From contig JANQPV010000055.1 in the NCBI GenBank assembly GCA_028285305.1, forward strand, positions 33,686 to 97,685: a stretch of DNA of 64,000 nt, in the 5' to 3' direction. Made by a program: the position numbers and the translations under genes. The notes under the pieces are model-generated. The model was given only the letters and a program-made list of their open reading frames with translations, searched no databases and was not told the origin of the DNA. This document shows, piece by piece, positions 7,287 through 17,260 of this stretch; position 1 is the first letter of the stretch, and every line of letters begins with the position of its first letter. This DNA comes from Alphaproteobacteria bacterium (GTDB lineage Bacteria; Pseudomonadota; Alphaproteobacteria; SMXP01).

Positions 7287-10184
7287 ATGCCAAAAAACTC
7301 ACTTGCTCTTGACCCAGACCATGATGGTCGCGTCCGCGCGGAAAGTGAAGTCGCCAACCCTGAGAGTGTCTTGGCGGAAGATCAAATTGCCCAAGAAGTT
7401 CTTGACTTGGTTACGGAATTGAGTTTGGAGCTGCATCCGCATCGGTTGGGACGCTTTCAGCCGTCTCTGATCCAAGACTTGGACGAAGATCTTGGACTAG
7501 ATAGTCTTGGAAGGGCGGAATTGATGGTTCGCCTGGAAACAGCATTCAATGTTGATCTGCCTGATGAGCTTCTCACGCAGGCACGCACGCCCGAAGACCT
7601 TATCGAAAACATCGTCCGAGCCAAACCTCGGCAACGACAAGACCTGAGGACGGAAAAGATCCGTCCCCTGTCCGATGAAATAGAGGCAACGCCCGCGCAG
7701 ATTTCGGATTTAGTCAGCTTGCTGGAGTGGCACGCGGAGCGTCACGGAGATCGTGAACATATTCTCTTGTCTGACGGGGAAGCCGATGGCCCCTCCATCA
7801 CCTATGGTGAACTCCGAAACCGTTCTAGAAAGATGGCCCACGTTCTGCGCGAGAAGGGATTGCAGCCTGGCGACAACATCGCTCTCATGCTTCCCACCTG
7901 CGCAGAGTTCTTTCCTGTCTTCATGGGAATAGTCTATGCCGGCGGAACTCCGGTGCCGATATATCCGCCACATCGCGCCTCTCTCCTGGAAGAGCATATC
8001 AGGCGCCAATCAAGGGTCTTATCAAATGCAGAGGCGGTCATGCTCGTTACCTCGGATGAGGTGAGCGGCCCCGCCCAAGTGCTCAAGTCAATGGTGCCCA
8101 CCATCAAAGTGGTTTACTCAGCCCAAGAATTGGTGGCCGAAGAGCATGCAAACGAGTGGCCTTTGCCGCCCGCAATGCCGGGAGATATGGCGCTATTACA
8201 ATACACGTCCGGAAGCACCGGAGATCCCAAAGGTGTTATACTAACGCATACGAACATATTGGCCAATATCCGCGCTATGGGCGAAGCAATGCGGGCAAGT
8301 CCGCAAGACCGGCTCGTCACTTGGCTACCGCTTTACCATGATATGGGCTTGATTGGCACGTGGCTGACATGCCTGTACTTTGCGGCGCCGGTTGTCATTA
8401 TGAGTCCCCTGAATTTCTTGGCACGGCCGGAACGCTGGCTTTGGACTATTCACCGCACCAGTGCCACGATTTCCGTCGGCCCCAACTTCGCCTTCGAACA
8501 GTGTCTCGCGAAAATCCCCGACGAACGACTCCAAGGACTGGACCTCACTTCATTGAGAGTCTTGGTCGATGGATCAGAGCCGGTACCGGCCCGAACGATT
8601 AGAGAGTTCAACAAGAAATTTGCACCCTATGGTCTAAGGGAAGAAGCGATTCACCCCGGCTACGGTTTGGCGGAATGCGCGGTCGGTCTAACACTGCCGC
8701 CCCCCGACCGCCCTGCAAGAATTGACCGGGTGAAGAAATCGCACTTTTCCTCCACCGGCTATGCAGCGGCTGCGACAGATCAGAACAAAGACGTAATAGA
8801 GTTGGTCTCCTGCGGGGTGCCGTTGATTGGGCACGAGGTCCGCGTCCTCGACGCGTCAGGACATGAAGCCGGTGAACGACAAGAAGGTCGTCTGCAGTTC
8901 CGGGGACCCTCTGCAACGCCGGGTTACTTTCGAGACGATGAAAAGACGCGCGCCTTGTTCGACGGGGACTGGCTTGAAACCGGCGATCTAGCCTACATCT
9001 CCGAGGGCGACGTGTTCATCACGGGGCGGACGAAAGACATCATTTTCCGAGCCGGCCGAAACATACATCCGGCCGAGGTGGAAAGCGCGGTTGCGGCCTT
9101 AGGAGAAGTGGGACCCGCTGGAGCCGTCTTATTTGGTGTAGGCGACGAGTCAAAAGGAACCGAACGATTAGTCCTTTTGATTGAGACCTTGGTCTCGGAT
9201 GAGGAGGCCAAGAATTCTCTCATCGCTAGTGCGGACCAACTCACAGATGACTTACTCGGTCTGCCCCCCGATGAAATCGTTCTGGTTCCGCCACACACCA
9301 TTCCCCGCACGTCGAGTGGAAAGATCCGTCGCTTAGCGTTGGCTCAACAATATGAACGCGGCGGTCTGGGCCGCAAAAGGCGTACTGTGCGCTGGCAGGT
9401 CGCCAGTTTGACTCTATCATCCTTGCTTGCGAACGTACGTGGGCAAGTCCAAGCATTCACCGAAAGAGCGTATGCTGTCTATTGGTGGACGGCGATGTTT
9501 GCGCTGATACTTCTCTGTGCGCCCATCGCGATGGCATTGCCAAAATCAAGTTGGAGATGGGCATTTCTTCAGCGTACTGCCCGGTTGGGCTTAGGCGTAC
9601 TTGGCCATTCGTTGACAACACAGATCGAGCATCAACCACCGCGACGCGACGTCGTATTTGTTGCCAATCACGCGAGCTATCTCGATCACGTGGCGTTGGC
9701 GGCAATCCTTCGGGGGAAGCTATCATTTGCAGCGCATAAAGAGCTCGAGTCGCGGCCACTTCAGTTCGCCTTATTAAAGCGGCTCGATACCTTGTTTGTC
9801 GCACGATTTGAGGCTGCGGCTGGAGTTGAAGATACCAAGAGGGCACTTGGCCTAAGCAACGCGGGACACGCTCTGGTCTTTTATCCGGAAGCCACGGCAA
9901 CGCGCATGCCGGGACTATTAGACTTCCGAATGGGCGCCTTCATGGTGGCGGCGAAGGCGGGAATTCCGATCGTTCCAATAGCTATTCAGGGAACCCGGTC
10001 CATCTTGAGGCACGATTATAAGTGGTTCCCAAAAAAGGGTGCAATCACTGTACGCGTTGGATCGTCCATCCATCCTGAGGGAAATGACTTCCAAGCCGCG
10101 CTCAAACTAAAACAATCCGCGCGTGAATTCATTTTGGAGCATTGCGGGGAGCCGGATCTAGCCGCTGAAAAGCCGCGATATTGA
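7287..10184 (+). CDS. Fused acyl carrier protein / acyl-AMP ligase / PlsC-type acyltransferase
   Basis: The protein has about 965 residues and three enzymatic units. An N-terminal carrier domain spans about 30-110, with the phosphopantetheine serine S73 in LGLDSLGRAEL. An adenylate-forming domain (about 135-700) has YTSGSTGDPKG at 306-316, WLPLYHDMGLIG, and the C-terminal lysine motif RTSSGKIRR; it resembles fatty acyl-AMP ligases. A hydrophobic segment lies near 730-755. A PlsC-like domain follows, with NHASYLD near 792 and FYPEATATRMPG near 864. The likely job is to activate a free fatty acid, load it on its own carrier arm and transfer it to a lysolipid, salvaging fatty acid for membrane or storage lipid. 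Substrates are inferred. It lies 1 bp before the MFS gene. Confidence 0.85.
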   Translation: MPKNSLALDPDHDGRVRAESEVANPESVLAEDQIAQEVLDLVTELSLELHPHRLGRFQPSLIQDLDEDLGLDSLGRAELMVRLETAFNVDLPDELLTQARTPEDLIENIVRAKPRQRQDLRTEKIRPLSDEIEATPAQISDLVSLLEWHAERHGDREHILLSDGEADGPSITYGELRNRSRKMAHVLREKGLQPGDNIALMLPTCAEFFPVFMGIVYAGGTPVPIYPPHRASLLEEHIRRQSRVLSNAEAVMLVTSDEVSGPAQVLKSMVPTIKVVYSAQELVAEEHANEWPLPPAMPGDMALLQYTSGSTGDPKGVILTHTNILANIRAMGEAMRASPQDRLVTWLPLYHDMGLIGTWLTCLYFAAPVVIMSPLNFLARPERWLWTIHRTSATISVGPNFAFEQCLAKIPDERLQGLDLTSLRVLVDGSEPVPARTIREFNKKFAPYGLREEAIHPGYGLAECAVGLTLPPPDRPARIDRVKKSHFSSTGYAAAATDQNKDVIELVSCGVPLIGHEVRVLDASGHEAGERQEGRLQFRGPSATPGYFRDDEKTRALFDGDWLETGDLAYISEGDVFITGRTKDIIFRAGRNIHPAEVESAVAALGEVGPAGAVLFGVGDESKGTERLVLLIETLVSDEEAKNSLIASADQLTDDLLGLPPDEIVLVPPHTIPRTSSGKIRRLALAQQYERGGLGRKRRTVRWQVASLTLSSLLANVRGQVQAFTERAYAVYWWTAMFALILLCAPIAMALPKSSWRWAFLQRTARLGLGVLGHSLTTQIEHQPPRRDVVFVANHASYLDHVALAAILRGKLSFAAHKELESRPLQFALLKRLDTLFVARFEAAAGVEDTKRALGLSNAGHALVFYPEATATRMPGLLDFRMGAFMVAAKAGIPIVPIAIQGTRSILRHDYKWFPKKGAITVRVGSSIHPEGNDFQAALKLKQSAREFILEHCGEPDLAAEKPRY

Positions 10185-10185
10185 G

Positions 10186-11559
10186 ATGTCGAAACCGAAA
10201 GCGGTAGTTCCGACCCGAGGCGAAGAACCCGAATTTGAGGACGCAGACTCTGTTTTGGTTCCGCCCGACATTGCCCGTTGGAACACGTCCCACAAAACAA
10301 GCGTTGGGTCTTGGTGTTTGTACGATTGGGCCAACACCTCTTTCGGCACACTGATTACGACGTTCATATTTGCCCCCTATTTTGTGACGCAAGTGGCTGA
10401 AAGCCGAACCGAAGGGACCGTTGTATGGGGTCATACCGCAAGTGTAGTTGCGCTCACGGTCGCGTTGACGAGCCCGGTGCTGGGCGCCGTCGCTGACAAG
10501 ATCGGTCATCGAAAACGATGGCTGATGGCTTTCACAGCTCTGTGCGCTCTATTTGCGTGCGCGCTTTACCTGGTGCAGCCCGATTCCAGTTTCTTGTACT
10601 ATGCGCTCTTTATGTTTGCCTGCGGTGCAATCGCTTCGGATCTTTCGCTTGTGTTCTACAATTCGATGCTACCCGATTTGGTGCCCCACCAAATACTCGG
10701 TCGCGTCTCCGGCTGGGGATGGAGTTTGGGGTATTTCGGCGGTATCTTTTGTCTCTTGCTGGCATTTGCACTGTTCGCAGATGAAAACGCGCCATTGCAG
10801 GTCCTGGACACAGGAGAATTTGAACCCATTCGTGCAACGACCATCCTCGCGGCAGCCTGGTATGTTGCATTTGCTCTCCCTTTGTTTTTCTTCACTCCCG
10901 AAAAGAAAACTGCCCCAGTGGCCGTGGGACAGGCTGTCATTGCGGGATTGAAAACGCTCGGAGATACATTTCGGCGATTTCGGGACTACGCACAGATTGT
11001 CCGGTTTTTGCTCGCGTTTTTGTTCTATTCGAACGGCTTTGCGACGTTGTACGCGTTTGGGGGTATTTATGCGGCCGGCACATTCGAGATGGATGCAGAT
11101 GAATTAATACTGTTTGGTGTGCTACTCAACATCGCCGCGGGTCTGGGAGCGTTCGGTTTCGGCTGGATCGACGATCGTATAGGCTCTAAGAGAACAATCC
11201 TCATGGCCTTGTCCGGTCTTATCATCTTCGGATTAGTTTTGGTGCTGATTGAATCACAAGCGGCGCTTTGGTTCCTGGGGTTTGCCGTTGGTTTCTTTCT
11301 TGGTCCCGCTCAAGCAGCGAGCCGGACTTTTATGGCGCGATTGGCGCCGCCCGACATGAGAACTGAAATGTTTGGTCTCTTTGCAATGTCCGGCAAAGCG
11401 ACGGCGTTTCTTGGGCCTCTGGTGCTCGCATCCGTGACCCAAGCGCTGGACAGCCAGCGGGCCGGAATGGCGACGATCATCGTCTTCTTTGCTTTGGGGG
11501 CGTTCTTCTTACTGCCTATTCAGGAACTTAGCGATGCGCCAGATGATCTGCATCAATGA
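10186..11559 (+). CDS. MFS transporter, UMF1/Atg22-like family
   Basis: The protein has about 457 residues and about 12 hydrophobic segments. The early motif SWCLYDWANTSFGTLITTF is characteristic of the UMF1 (Atg22-like) branch of the major facilitator superfamily. A cytoplasmic loop with ADKIGHRKRW after the third segment matches the MFS loop signature. Family members in other organisms export amino acids or unknown solutes; the substrate here is not known. It starts 1 bp after the acyltransferase fusion gene and is surely in the same transcript, so a role linked to lipid recycling or product export is possible but speculative. Confidence 0.85.
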   Translation: MSKPKAVVPTRGEEPEFEDADSVLVPPDIARWNTSHKTSVGSWCLYDWANTSFGTLITTFIFAPYFVTQVAESRTEGTVVWGHTASVVALTVALTSPVLGAVADKIGHRKRWLMAFTALCALFACALYLVQPDSSFLYYALFMFACGAIASDLSLVFYNSMLPDLVPHQILGRVSGWGWSLGYFGGIFCLLLAFALFADENAPLQVLDTGEFEPIRATTILAAAWYVAFALPLFFFTPEKKTAPVAVGQAVIAGLKTLGDTFRRFRDYAQIVRFLLAFLFYSNGFATLYAFGGIYAAGTFEMDADELILFGVLLNIAAGLGAFGFGWIDDRIGSKRTILMALSGLIIFGLVLVLIESQAALWFLGFAVGFFLGPAQAASRTFMARLAPPDMRTEMFGLFAMSGKATAFLGPLVLASVTQALDSQRAGMATIIVFFALGAFFLLPIQELSDAPDDLHQ

Positions 11560-11665
11560 CGTTTGATCTGCCCGTTTGCCACTTCTTGAATAATGACTAA
11601 CCCAGTTGGGAGAGCTTTTTCGATGGCTGGATGACAATAATAATCGGCATATGGAGGAAATGAAC

Positions 11666-11959
11666 ATGGTAAAGCGAGCTGTCGGAAGAGCTGCCCGCCG
11701 TCTAAAGGGTGATCACCCGCGCCGCGAGTCAAATCCGGCGCGGTTCGGGGTTTACGTATTTTGCGATACGCTATTGATCGCCGCGGTTCTTGCCCTATTG
11801 GCTGGTCTGGTGATGTCGATCATGGCGCTTCTACAAATCCTGGGTTGGAGTTACCTCGGCATTGGTGTTGGGTTGGCGATCTTATCCGCGGTCTTTCTCC
11901 TCATATGGGAAAGGGTGTTTTGGGAACCGTTTGCCCATAATCTTTCAGATCTAACCTGA
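11666..11959 (+). CDS. Small two-helix membrane protein of unknown function
   Basis: The protein has about 98 residues with a basic N-terminus (KRAVGRAARRLKGDHPRR) and two hydrophobic stretches (TLLIAAVLALLAGLVMSIMA and SYLGIGVGLAILSAVFLLIW). Several in-frame ATG codons precede it (11606, 11651, 11660); ATG 11666 best fits GGAGG at 11653-11657. It follows the MFS gene by about 100 bp and ends 4 bp before the convergent malic enzyme gene. No family is recognised. Confidence 0.55.
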   Translation: MVKRAVGRAARRLKGDHPRRESNPARFGVYVFCDTLLIAAVLALLAGLVMSIMALLQILGWSYLGIGVGLAILSAVFLLIWERVFWEPFAHNLSDLT

Positions 11960-11963
11960 TCAC

Positions 11964-13328
11964 TCAGTCTGCAGCGTGGTCGGCCTCGCTACAATTGGGA
12001 TCAAGGGAATCATAGTCGATACCGGACGCTAGGTGCTGAGCAGCGCTTATTCTTTGTACGGCGCCTTCGTATATATTCAGGTTAACGGAAGTCAGCCTTG
12101 CTAGGCCCAGAAGTTGTGCTTTTGCGGCGGTTGCCTCGGCAATTTTTGGAGCAACGCGCCATTCCGAGAGCGGAGGGAGAAGACTATCTGGGCGAATCGA
12201 ACCAAAGGCCCCAGTGCAGTCGGCCAGCGCAGTAGCCGCTGCGATCGCGATATCATCTGTAATTGTGCTTGCTCGTACATCAAGCACGCCCCGAAAGACA
12301 CCTGGAAACGCCAGCGCGTTGTTGACCTGGTTGGGAAGATCGCCTCGCCCCGTGGCGGCAATGTAGGCGCCGGCATCCAACGCGGCTTGCGGCCAGATCT
12401 CCGGGACGGGATTGGCGCAGGCGAAGACGATGGCTTTGGCATTCATGTGCGACACCCATTCTGGTTTGATGGTCTTCGGATTCGGCGCCGAAAATGCAAT
12501 GCAGACATCGGCCCCTTCAAGGGCCGCGTCTATGCCACCCATCAACCTTTCCGCATTCGTCTCTTTGCAGATCAGCCATTTATCGCGAAACTCGTTCGAG
12601 CGTTCCTCGATATCTCTGCGGTGGCGCCCGAGAACGCCCCCGGTATCGCAAGCCACAACGCACGCTGGTTTGATACCTGACGCTTTCAAGAGGCGGTACG
12701 TCGCGACGTTTGCTGCGCCCATGCCGATCATCGCGATTCTAATTTCGCTGATCTTCTTGCCAACGAGTTTCAGTGCATTTATCAAAGCTGCAAGAACGAC
12801 GACGGCCGTGCCTTGTTGGTCGTCGTGCCAAACCGGAACTGTCAGCTCTTCGCGAAGTCGGTCGAGAACGTCAAAACATTTGGGCTGGGCGATATCTTCC
12901 AGATTTATGCCGCCGAAGCTGGGCTCGAGGGCTTTTACCGTACTGACGATCTCATCTACCGTTTGGGCACGGATACATATCGGAATGGCATCGACGCCGC
13001 CTAGATGCTTGAATAGCAGCGCTTTTCCTTCCATAACAGGCAGAGCAGCTTCGGGTCCGATATCTCCCAAGCCCAGCACCCGCGAACCGTCGGAAACAAT
13101 GGCGACGCTGTTACTCTTATTTGTGTACCGATAAACTTGATCGCGATCAGAGGCAATTGAGCGGCTAGGCTCTGCCACGCCGGGAGTGTACCAGATCGAC
13201 AAATCCTCTTGTCTCGTGATCGGACACTTGGGCATCATCTGGACTTTCCCGCGATACCGCGCATGCTGGGCGAGCGCGTGTTCTCTCATCTCGCTGTCCC
13301 GCCCGTCTTTGACTGGCGTTGTTGTCAT
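11964..13328 (-). CDS. Malic enzyme (NAD(P)-dependent, oxaloacetate-decarboxylating)
   Basis: The protein has about 454 residues. It converts malate to pyruvate and CO2 with NAD(P)H formation. Motifs are SIWYTPGVAEP, GDIGPEAALPVMEGKA, GINLEDIAQPKCF, WHDDQQGTAVVVLAALINALK and the cofactor fold GMGAANVATYRLL. Unlike MaeB it has no phosphotransacetylase-like C-terminal domain. ATG 13328 is preferred over 13376 because AAAGGAC lies at the right distance. The gene is divergent from acetyl-CoA synthetase, and an Fnr-type site sits between them, suggesting joint control of pyruvate supply and acetate activation. Confidence 0.92.
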   Translation of the reverse strand: MTTTPVKDGRDSEMREHALAQHARYRGKVQMMPKCPITRQEDLSIWYTPGVAEPSRSIASDRDQVYRYTNKSNSVAIVSDGSRVLGLGDIGPEAALPVMEGKALLFKHLGGVDAIPICIRAQTVDEIVSTVKALEPSFGGINLEDIAQPKCFDVLDRLREELTVPVWHDDQQGTAVVVLAALINALKLVGKKISEIRIAMIGMGAANVATYRLLKASGIKPACVVACDTGGVLGRHRRDIEERSNEFRDKWLICKETNAERLMGGIDAALEGADVCIAFSAPNPKTIKPEWVSHMNAKAIVFACANPVPEIWPQAALDAGAYIAATGRGDLPNQVNNALAFPGVFRGVLDVRASTITDDIAIAAATALADCTGAFGSIRPDSLLPPLSEWRVAPKIAEATAAKAQLLGLARLTSVNLNIYEGAVQRISAAQHLASGIDYDSLDPNCSEADHAAD

Positions 13329-13402
13329 CCTTGCGTCCTTTCGGGTTCGAAGGGGAAAATTCGCGTCCTTTCTCATTAGTGACGATTAAGTCGTTGGGAA
13401 CG

Positions 13403-13416
13403 TTGACGTCGATCAA
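13403..13416. promoter_or_regulatory. Fnr/FixK-type box TTGAC-gtcg-ATCAA
   Basis: This 14-mer has one mismatch to consensus. It is centred about 81 bp before the malic enzyme start and 91 bp before the acetyl-CoA synthetase start, so one site could serve both divergent promoters. Confidence 0.58.
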
Positions 13417-13500
13417 TGTCTCATGGGCCAGATTCTTCAAGATCGACCCAAATTGCGTAGGGGTCCTCATCCCGCTGGCAGATGGAGTTAGATACCAAAG

Positions 13501-15285
13501 ATGAATGCCCAAGAGGGAGCGGTCGGCGCTATGGAGAGAATTGCTAAGAAGATCGCCCCGCACAGCCTGTCACCGAACTTGAAAGACTACGATAAGGAAT
13601 CCCGGGCCTTTTCGTGGGAAGGCGCCCGCGGTCAGTTAGACGGGTTGCCTGATGGGTCTTTGAACATCGCCTATGAAGCAGTCGACCGGCATTTGCTGAA
13701 GGGACGCGCAGACAAAGTTGCCATTCGTTGGCTCTCCAAGTCTGGTAGTCGGAAGGATATTACGTATGGTCAGCTCGCAGAAGACACGGATCGATTTGCC
13801 CGCCTGCTGACCAATCTGGGCTTGAATCCCGGCGACCGGGTTTTTTCCATGTTGGGGCGCGTGCCTGAGTTGTACATCGCGGCACTTGGGACGCTAAAAG
13901 CAGGAATGGTGTTCTCTCCGCTCTTTTCCGCGTTTGGGCCGGAACCTGTCAAGACGCGTCTGATCATTGGCGAAGCGGCATGTCTGATCACGAGCGCGCC
14001 CCTTTACCGGCGAAAGATAGCAAGCATAAGGAATGAGCTACCGAAACTAGAGCACGTATTGATTATTGATCCAGGGGAAGATGAATTGCCTGAAGGCTTA
14101 CACGGCTTGCCCGCTCTTCTTAGTCAGACCGAAGCTGACTTCCAGACAGTTGCGACCGACCCAGAAGACATGGCTTTGTTGCATTTCACGAGCGGCACAA
14201 CAGGGACGCCAAAAGGAGCTGTGCATGTTCACGCGGCCGTCATCGCGCACCATGTGACCGGTCAATACGCCTTAGATCTCCATGAAGATGATATCTATTG
14301 GTGCACGGCTGACCCGGGATGGGTGACAGGCATGTCCTATGGCATCATCGCGCCGTTGACCAACGCTACGACGATGATCGTGAATGAGGCCGAATTCGAC
14401 GTTGACCAATGGTACGATGTCTTGGAGAAGGAACGAGTTTCCGTGTGGTACACGGCGCCTACGGCCATTCGCATGCTCATGAAAGCAGGCAAAGAAAGGC
14501 TAGAAGGCCGCGATCTCTCCCACCTTCGCTTTATGTCGAGCGTCGGCGAACCTCTAAATCCGGAAGCCGTGGTCTGGAGCGATGAGGCGTTTGGCATGCC
14601 ATTTCACGATAATTGGTGGCAGACGGAAACCGGCGGCATCATGATCGCAAACTATGCGTCCATGGATGTCAAACCTGGATCCATGGGCAAGCCGCTTCCG
14701 GGAATAGAGGCGGCCATTGTCGATAATCGAAACGGGAACGTAACCGTCCTCGAGGAGCCAAACGAGATTGGTGAGCTGGCGCTGCGGACCGGGTGGCCGT
14801 CGATCATGCGGGCGTATCTCAACAATCCGGAAAAGTTTGAGAAGTGCTTTGTGGGCGAATGGTATTTGACGGGAGACCTCGCGGTCCAAGACGAAGATGG
14901 CTATTTTTGGTTCGTTGGCCGCGCAGATGATGTCATCAAATCGGCGGGCCATTTGATCGGGCCGTTCGAAGTTGAGAGTTCGCTCATAGAGCATCCCGGC
15001 GTGGCCGAGGCCGGCGTTATCGGAATTCCGGATGAACGGATGGGCGAAGTCGTAAAAGCGTACGTAACACTTAATTCTGGGTTTCAGTGGTCAGAGGAGT
15101 TGCGCAAAGAGCTCATCGGGTTCGCGCGCAAAAGGCTCGGTCCGGCTGTGGCACCGCGGGAGATTGAAGTTCGCAATACACTGCCCAAAACGCGGAGCGG
15201 TAAGATCATGCGCCGTCTCCTGAAAGCGCGCGAATTGGGTTTGCCTGAGGGGGACATCTCGACATTGGAAAGTGACGAATCGTGA
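13501..15285 (+). CDS. acsA: Acetyl-CoA synthetase (AMP-forming acetate-CoA ligase)
   Basis: The protein has about 594 residues. It makes acetyl-CoA from acetate, ATP and CoA through acetyl-AMP. Motifs are the P-loop-like [15 protein letters not shown], the acetate-type signature [31 protein letters not shown], and the catalytic-lysine region [12 protein letters not shown] that is a target of acetylation in relatives. Its stop overlaps the GTG start of the next gene, so it heads a five-gene operon with a PDH-like complex and an ACP. All these products make or carry acyl groups, which suggests a dedicated acetyl-CoA supply module. A broader short-chain acyl-CoA ligase is possible. Confidence 0.88.
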   Translation: MNAQEGAVGAMERIAKKIAPHSLSPNLKDYDKESRAFSWEGARGQLDGLPDGSLNIAYEAVDRHLLKGRADKVAIRWLSKSGSRKDITYGQLAEDTDRFARLLTNLGLNPGDRVFSMLGRVPELYIAALGTLKAGMVFSPLFSAFGPEPVKTRLIIGEAACLITSAPLYRRKIASIRNELPKLEHVLIIDPGEDELPEGLHGLPALLSQTEADFQTVATDPEDMALLHFTSGTTGTPKGAVHVHAAVIAHHVTGQYALDLHEDDIYWCTADPGWVTGMSYGIIAPLTNATTMIVNEAEFDVDQWYDVLEKERVSVWYTAPTAIRMLMKAGKERLEGRDLSHLRFMSSVGEPLNPEAVVWSDEAFGMPFHDNWWQTETGGIMIANYASMDVKPGSMGKPLPGIEAAIVDNRNGNVTVLEEPNEIGELALRTGWPSIMRAYLNNPEKFEKCFVGEWYLTGDLAVQDEDGYFWFVGRADDVIKSAGHLIGPFEVESSLIEHPGVAEAGVIGIPDERMGEVVKAYVTLNSGFQWSEELRKELIGFARKRLGPAVAPREIEVRNTLPKTRSGKIMRRLLKARELGLPEGDISTLESDES

Positions 15286-16277
15286 CGGAAGCGCAATCTA
15301 ACGGAAAGCTGGTACTCTCGCGCGAGCACGTACTAAACCTATTGCGTGAAATGATCCGTATCAGACGTTTCGAGGAAAAGTGCGCCGAACTCTACACGTT
15401 GGAAAAGATAAGAGGTTTTCTCCACCTTTACATAGGAGAAGAGGCAATCGCGGTCGGCGTCATGGAAGCGCTGTCCCCTGAGGATGCTGTTGTAGCAACA
15501 TATCGCGAACATGGCCATGCGCTGGCACGCGGCATTTCGATGGCCGCCGTGATGGCGGAAATGTATGGCAAACAAGAAGGCTGCAGCCGGGGGCGCGGGG
15601 GCTCAATGCACATATTCGATGCGGCCACGCGCTTCTACGGCGGCAACGCGATCGTTGGCGGTGGTCTTCCCCTTGCGGTCGGGCTTGGGCTTGCCGACAA
15701 GATGCAGGGCCACAGCCGGGTGACGACTTGCTTCTTTGGGGAAGGGGCCGTGGCGGAAGGCGAATTTCACGAGAGCATGAATCTGGCGGCGCTTTGGAAT
15801 TTGCCGGTCCTATTTGCCTGTGAGAACAACTATTACGCCATGGGGACAGCTCTTCAGTACTCGGAGTCCGAAACGGATCTCAAACGAAAGGCCGAAGCCT
15901 ATGGCATGACAGCTCACTCCGTCGACGGCATGAATGTAGTGGACGTGGAGCGAGCCGCGCGAGAGGCTATGGCGCACATTCGTGCAGGCAACGGTCCCGT
16001 CTTCATCGAATTTAGAACCTATCGCTTTCGCGCTCACTCGATGTTTGACGCTCAGCTCTACCGGGAAAAATCCGAGGTCGAAGAACACAAGGCCCACGGA
16101 CCGATCAAAGAATTTCGCAGTTGGGCATTGGAAACAGGATTTGTTCACCAAGCAGACATTGAAGAGATCGAAAACGAAGTGGCGGCGGAAGTTGACGCTG
16201 CGGTTGCGTTCGCCGAAGCAGGGACGTGGGAGCCGCTGAGCGATTTGACCCGCGGCGTCGGAGCCGAAGCCACATGA
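15282..16277 (+). CDS. pdhA: Pyruvate dehydrogenase E1 component, alpha subunit
   Basis: The protein has about 331 residues. The ThDP motif runs from GEG (about 153) to ENN (about 181), and the conserved loop [10 protein letters not shown] is present. GGSMH and [15 protein letters not shown] are typical of pyruvate E1 alpha. It starts at GTG 15282 inside the stop of acsA and overlaps pdhB by 4 bp (ATGA). It is clearly different from the first E1 alpha of the window, so the organism keeps two complexes. Specificity for pyruvate is inferred from similarity pattern and the acetyl-CoA synthetase neighbour; an acetoin-type E1 is the alternative. Confidence 0.88.
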   Translation: MTEAQSNGKLVLSREHVLNLLREMIRIRRFEEKCAELYTLEKIRGFLHLYIGEEAIAVGVMEALSPEDAVVATYREHGHALARGISMAAVMAEMYGKQEGCSRGRGGSMHIFDAATRFYGGNAIVGGGLPLAVGLGLADKMQGHSRVTTCFFGEGAVAEGEFHESMNLAALWNLPVLFACENNYYAMGTALQYSESETDLKRKAEAYGMTAHSVDGMNVVDVERAAREAMAHIRAGNGPVFIEFRTYRFRAHSMFDAQLYREKSEVEEHKAHGPIKEFRSWALETGFVHQADIEEIENEVAAEVDAAVAFAEAGTWEPLSDLTRGVGAEAT

Positions 16278-17260
16278 CCAACGAGATGACCTACCGCGAA
16301 GCCGTAAGAGCCGCCATAGCCGAAGCGATGACCAAAGATGATCGTGTTTTTTTGATGGGTGAAGATGTCGGTCGTTACGGGGGATGCTATGCCGTCAGCA
16401 AGGGGCTACTCGAGCAATTTGGGCCGGAACGGATCATAGACACGCCCCTCTCCGAGTCCGGATTTACCGGCGCGGGTATTGGGGCGGCGCTTGGCGGAAT
16501 GCGTCCGATTGTTGAGCTCATGACGGTGAATTTCAGTCTCCTCGCTCTAGATCAGATCCTCAACGGGGCTGCGACGTTGCGGCATATGTCGGGAGAGCAA
16601 TTCAACGTGCCGCTTGTAATCCGCATGGCGACGGGCGCCGGCCGTCAGTTGGCGGCGCAGCATTCGCACAGTCTAGAAGGTTGGTATGCTCACATTCCAG
16701 GTATCCGCGTGCTGGCGCCGGCGACATTGGAAGATGCCCGCGGTATGCTTTGGACGGCGCTCCAGGATCCTGATCCGGTTCTGATTTTCGAGAACGTGAT
16801 GCTTTATAATCGTGCGGGCAAAATAGCGGAGGACGCAGGGGCGGTCGATATCACCAGGGCCGCGATCCGCCGCGAGGGTAGTCATCTCAGTCTCATCACC
16901 TATGGCGGTTCGTTGTGGAAGACGTTGGGCGCGGCCGATGAACTGAGCCGAGAAGGGGTTGAAGCCGAAGTCATTGATTTGCGGAGCCTTCGCCCTTTGG
17001 ATGAAGAGACGTTTTTGGCTTCTGTACGCAAGACGCGGCGCGCGGTCATCGTTGATGAAGGCTGGAAGTCAGTGAGTTTGGCTGCGGAAATCAGCTCACG
17101 TATCATGGAAAATGCATTCTGGGACTTGGATGCGCCTGTGGAGCGCGTTTGTAGCGCCGAAGTGCCTATTCCTTACCCGAAGCATCTGGAAGACGCAGCT
17201 ATTCCTCAAGTGCCGGCTATTGTTGCAGCAGCGCGCGCAACTTTGGGAGCGGCCCCATGA
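16274..17260 (+). CDS. pdhB: Pyruvate dehydrogenase E1 component, beta subunit
   Basis: The protein has about 328 residues starting at ATG 16274 (the ATGA overlap), preferred over the in-frame start at 16226 that lies deep inside pdhA. N-terminal [15 protein letters not shown] and [15 protein letters not shown], then [20 protein letters not shown] and the C-terminal transketolase fold [19 protein letters not shown], mark it as E1 beta. It pairs with the preceding alpha subunit. Confidence 0.9.
   Translation: MTNEMTYREAVRAAIAEAMTKDDRVFLMGEDVGRYGGCYAVSKGLLEQFGPERIIDTPLSESGFTGAGIGAALGGMRPIVELMTVNFSLLALDQILNGAATLRHMSGEQFNVPLVIRMATGAGRQLAAQHSHSLEGWYAHIPGIRVLAPATLEDARGMLWTALQDPDPVLIFENVMLYNRAGKIAEDAGAVDITRAAIRREGSHLSLITYGGSLWKTLGAADELSREGVEAEVIDLRSLRPLDEETFLASVRKTRRAVIVDEGWKSVSLAAEISSRIMENAFWDLDAPVERVCSAEVPIPYPKHLEDAAIPQVPAIVAAARATLGAAP

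Noticed and set aside
6841..7302. 153-codon minus-strand ORF overlapping the 5' ends of both divergent genes
   Set aside because: It contains the perfect Fnr-type site at 7127, overlaps the start of the unknown membrane-protein gene in another frame and has no recognisable domain; the interval behaves as a promoter region. A frameshifted N-terminal extension of the 451-residue protein could not be fully excluded.
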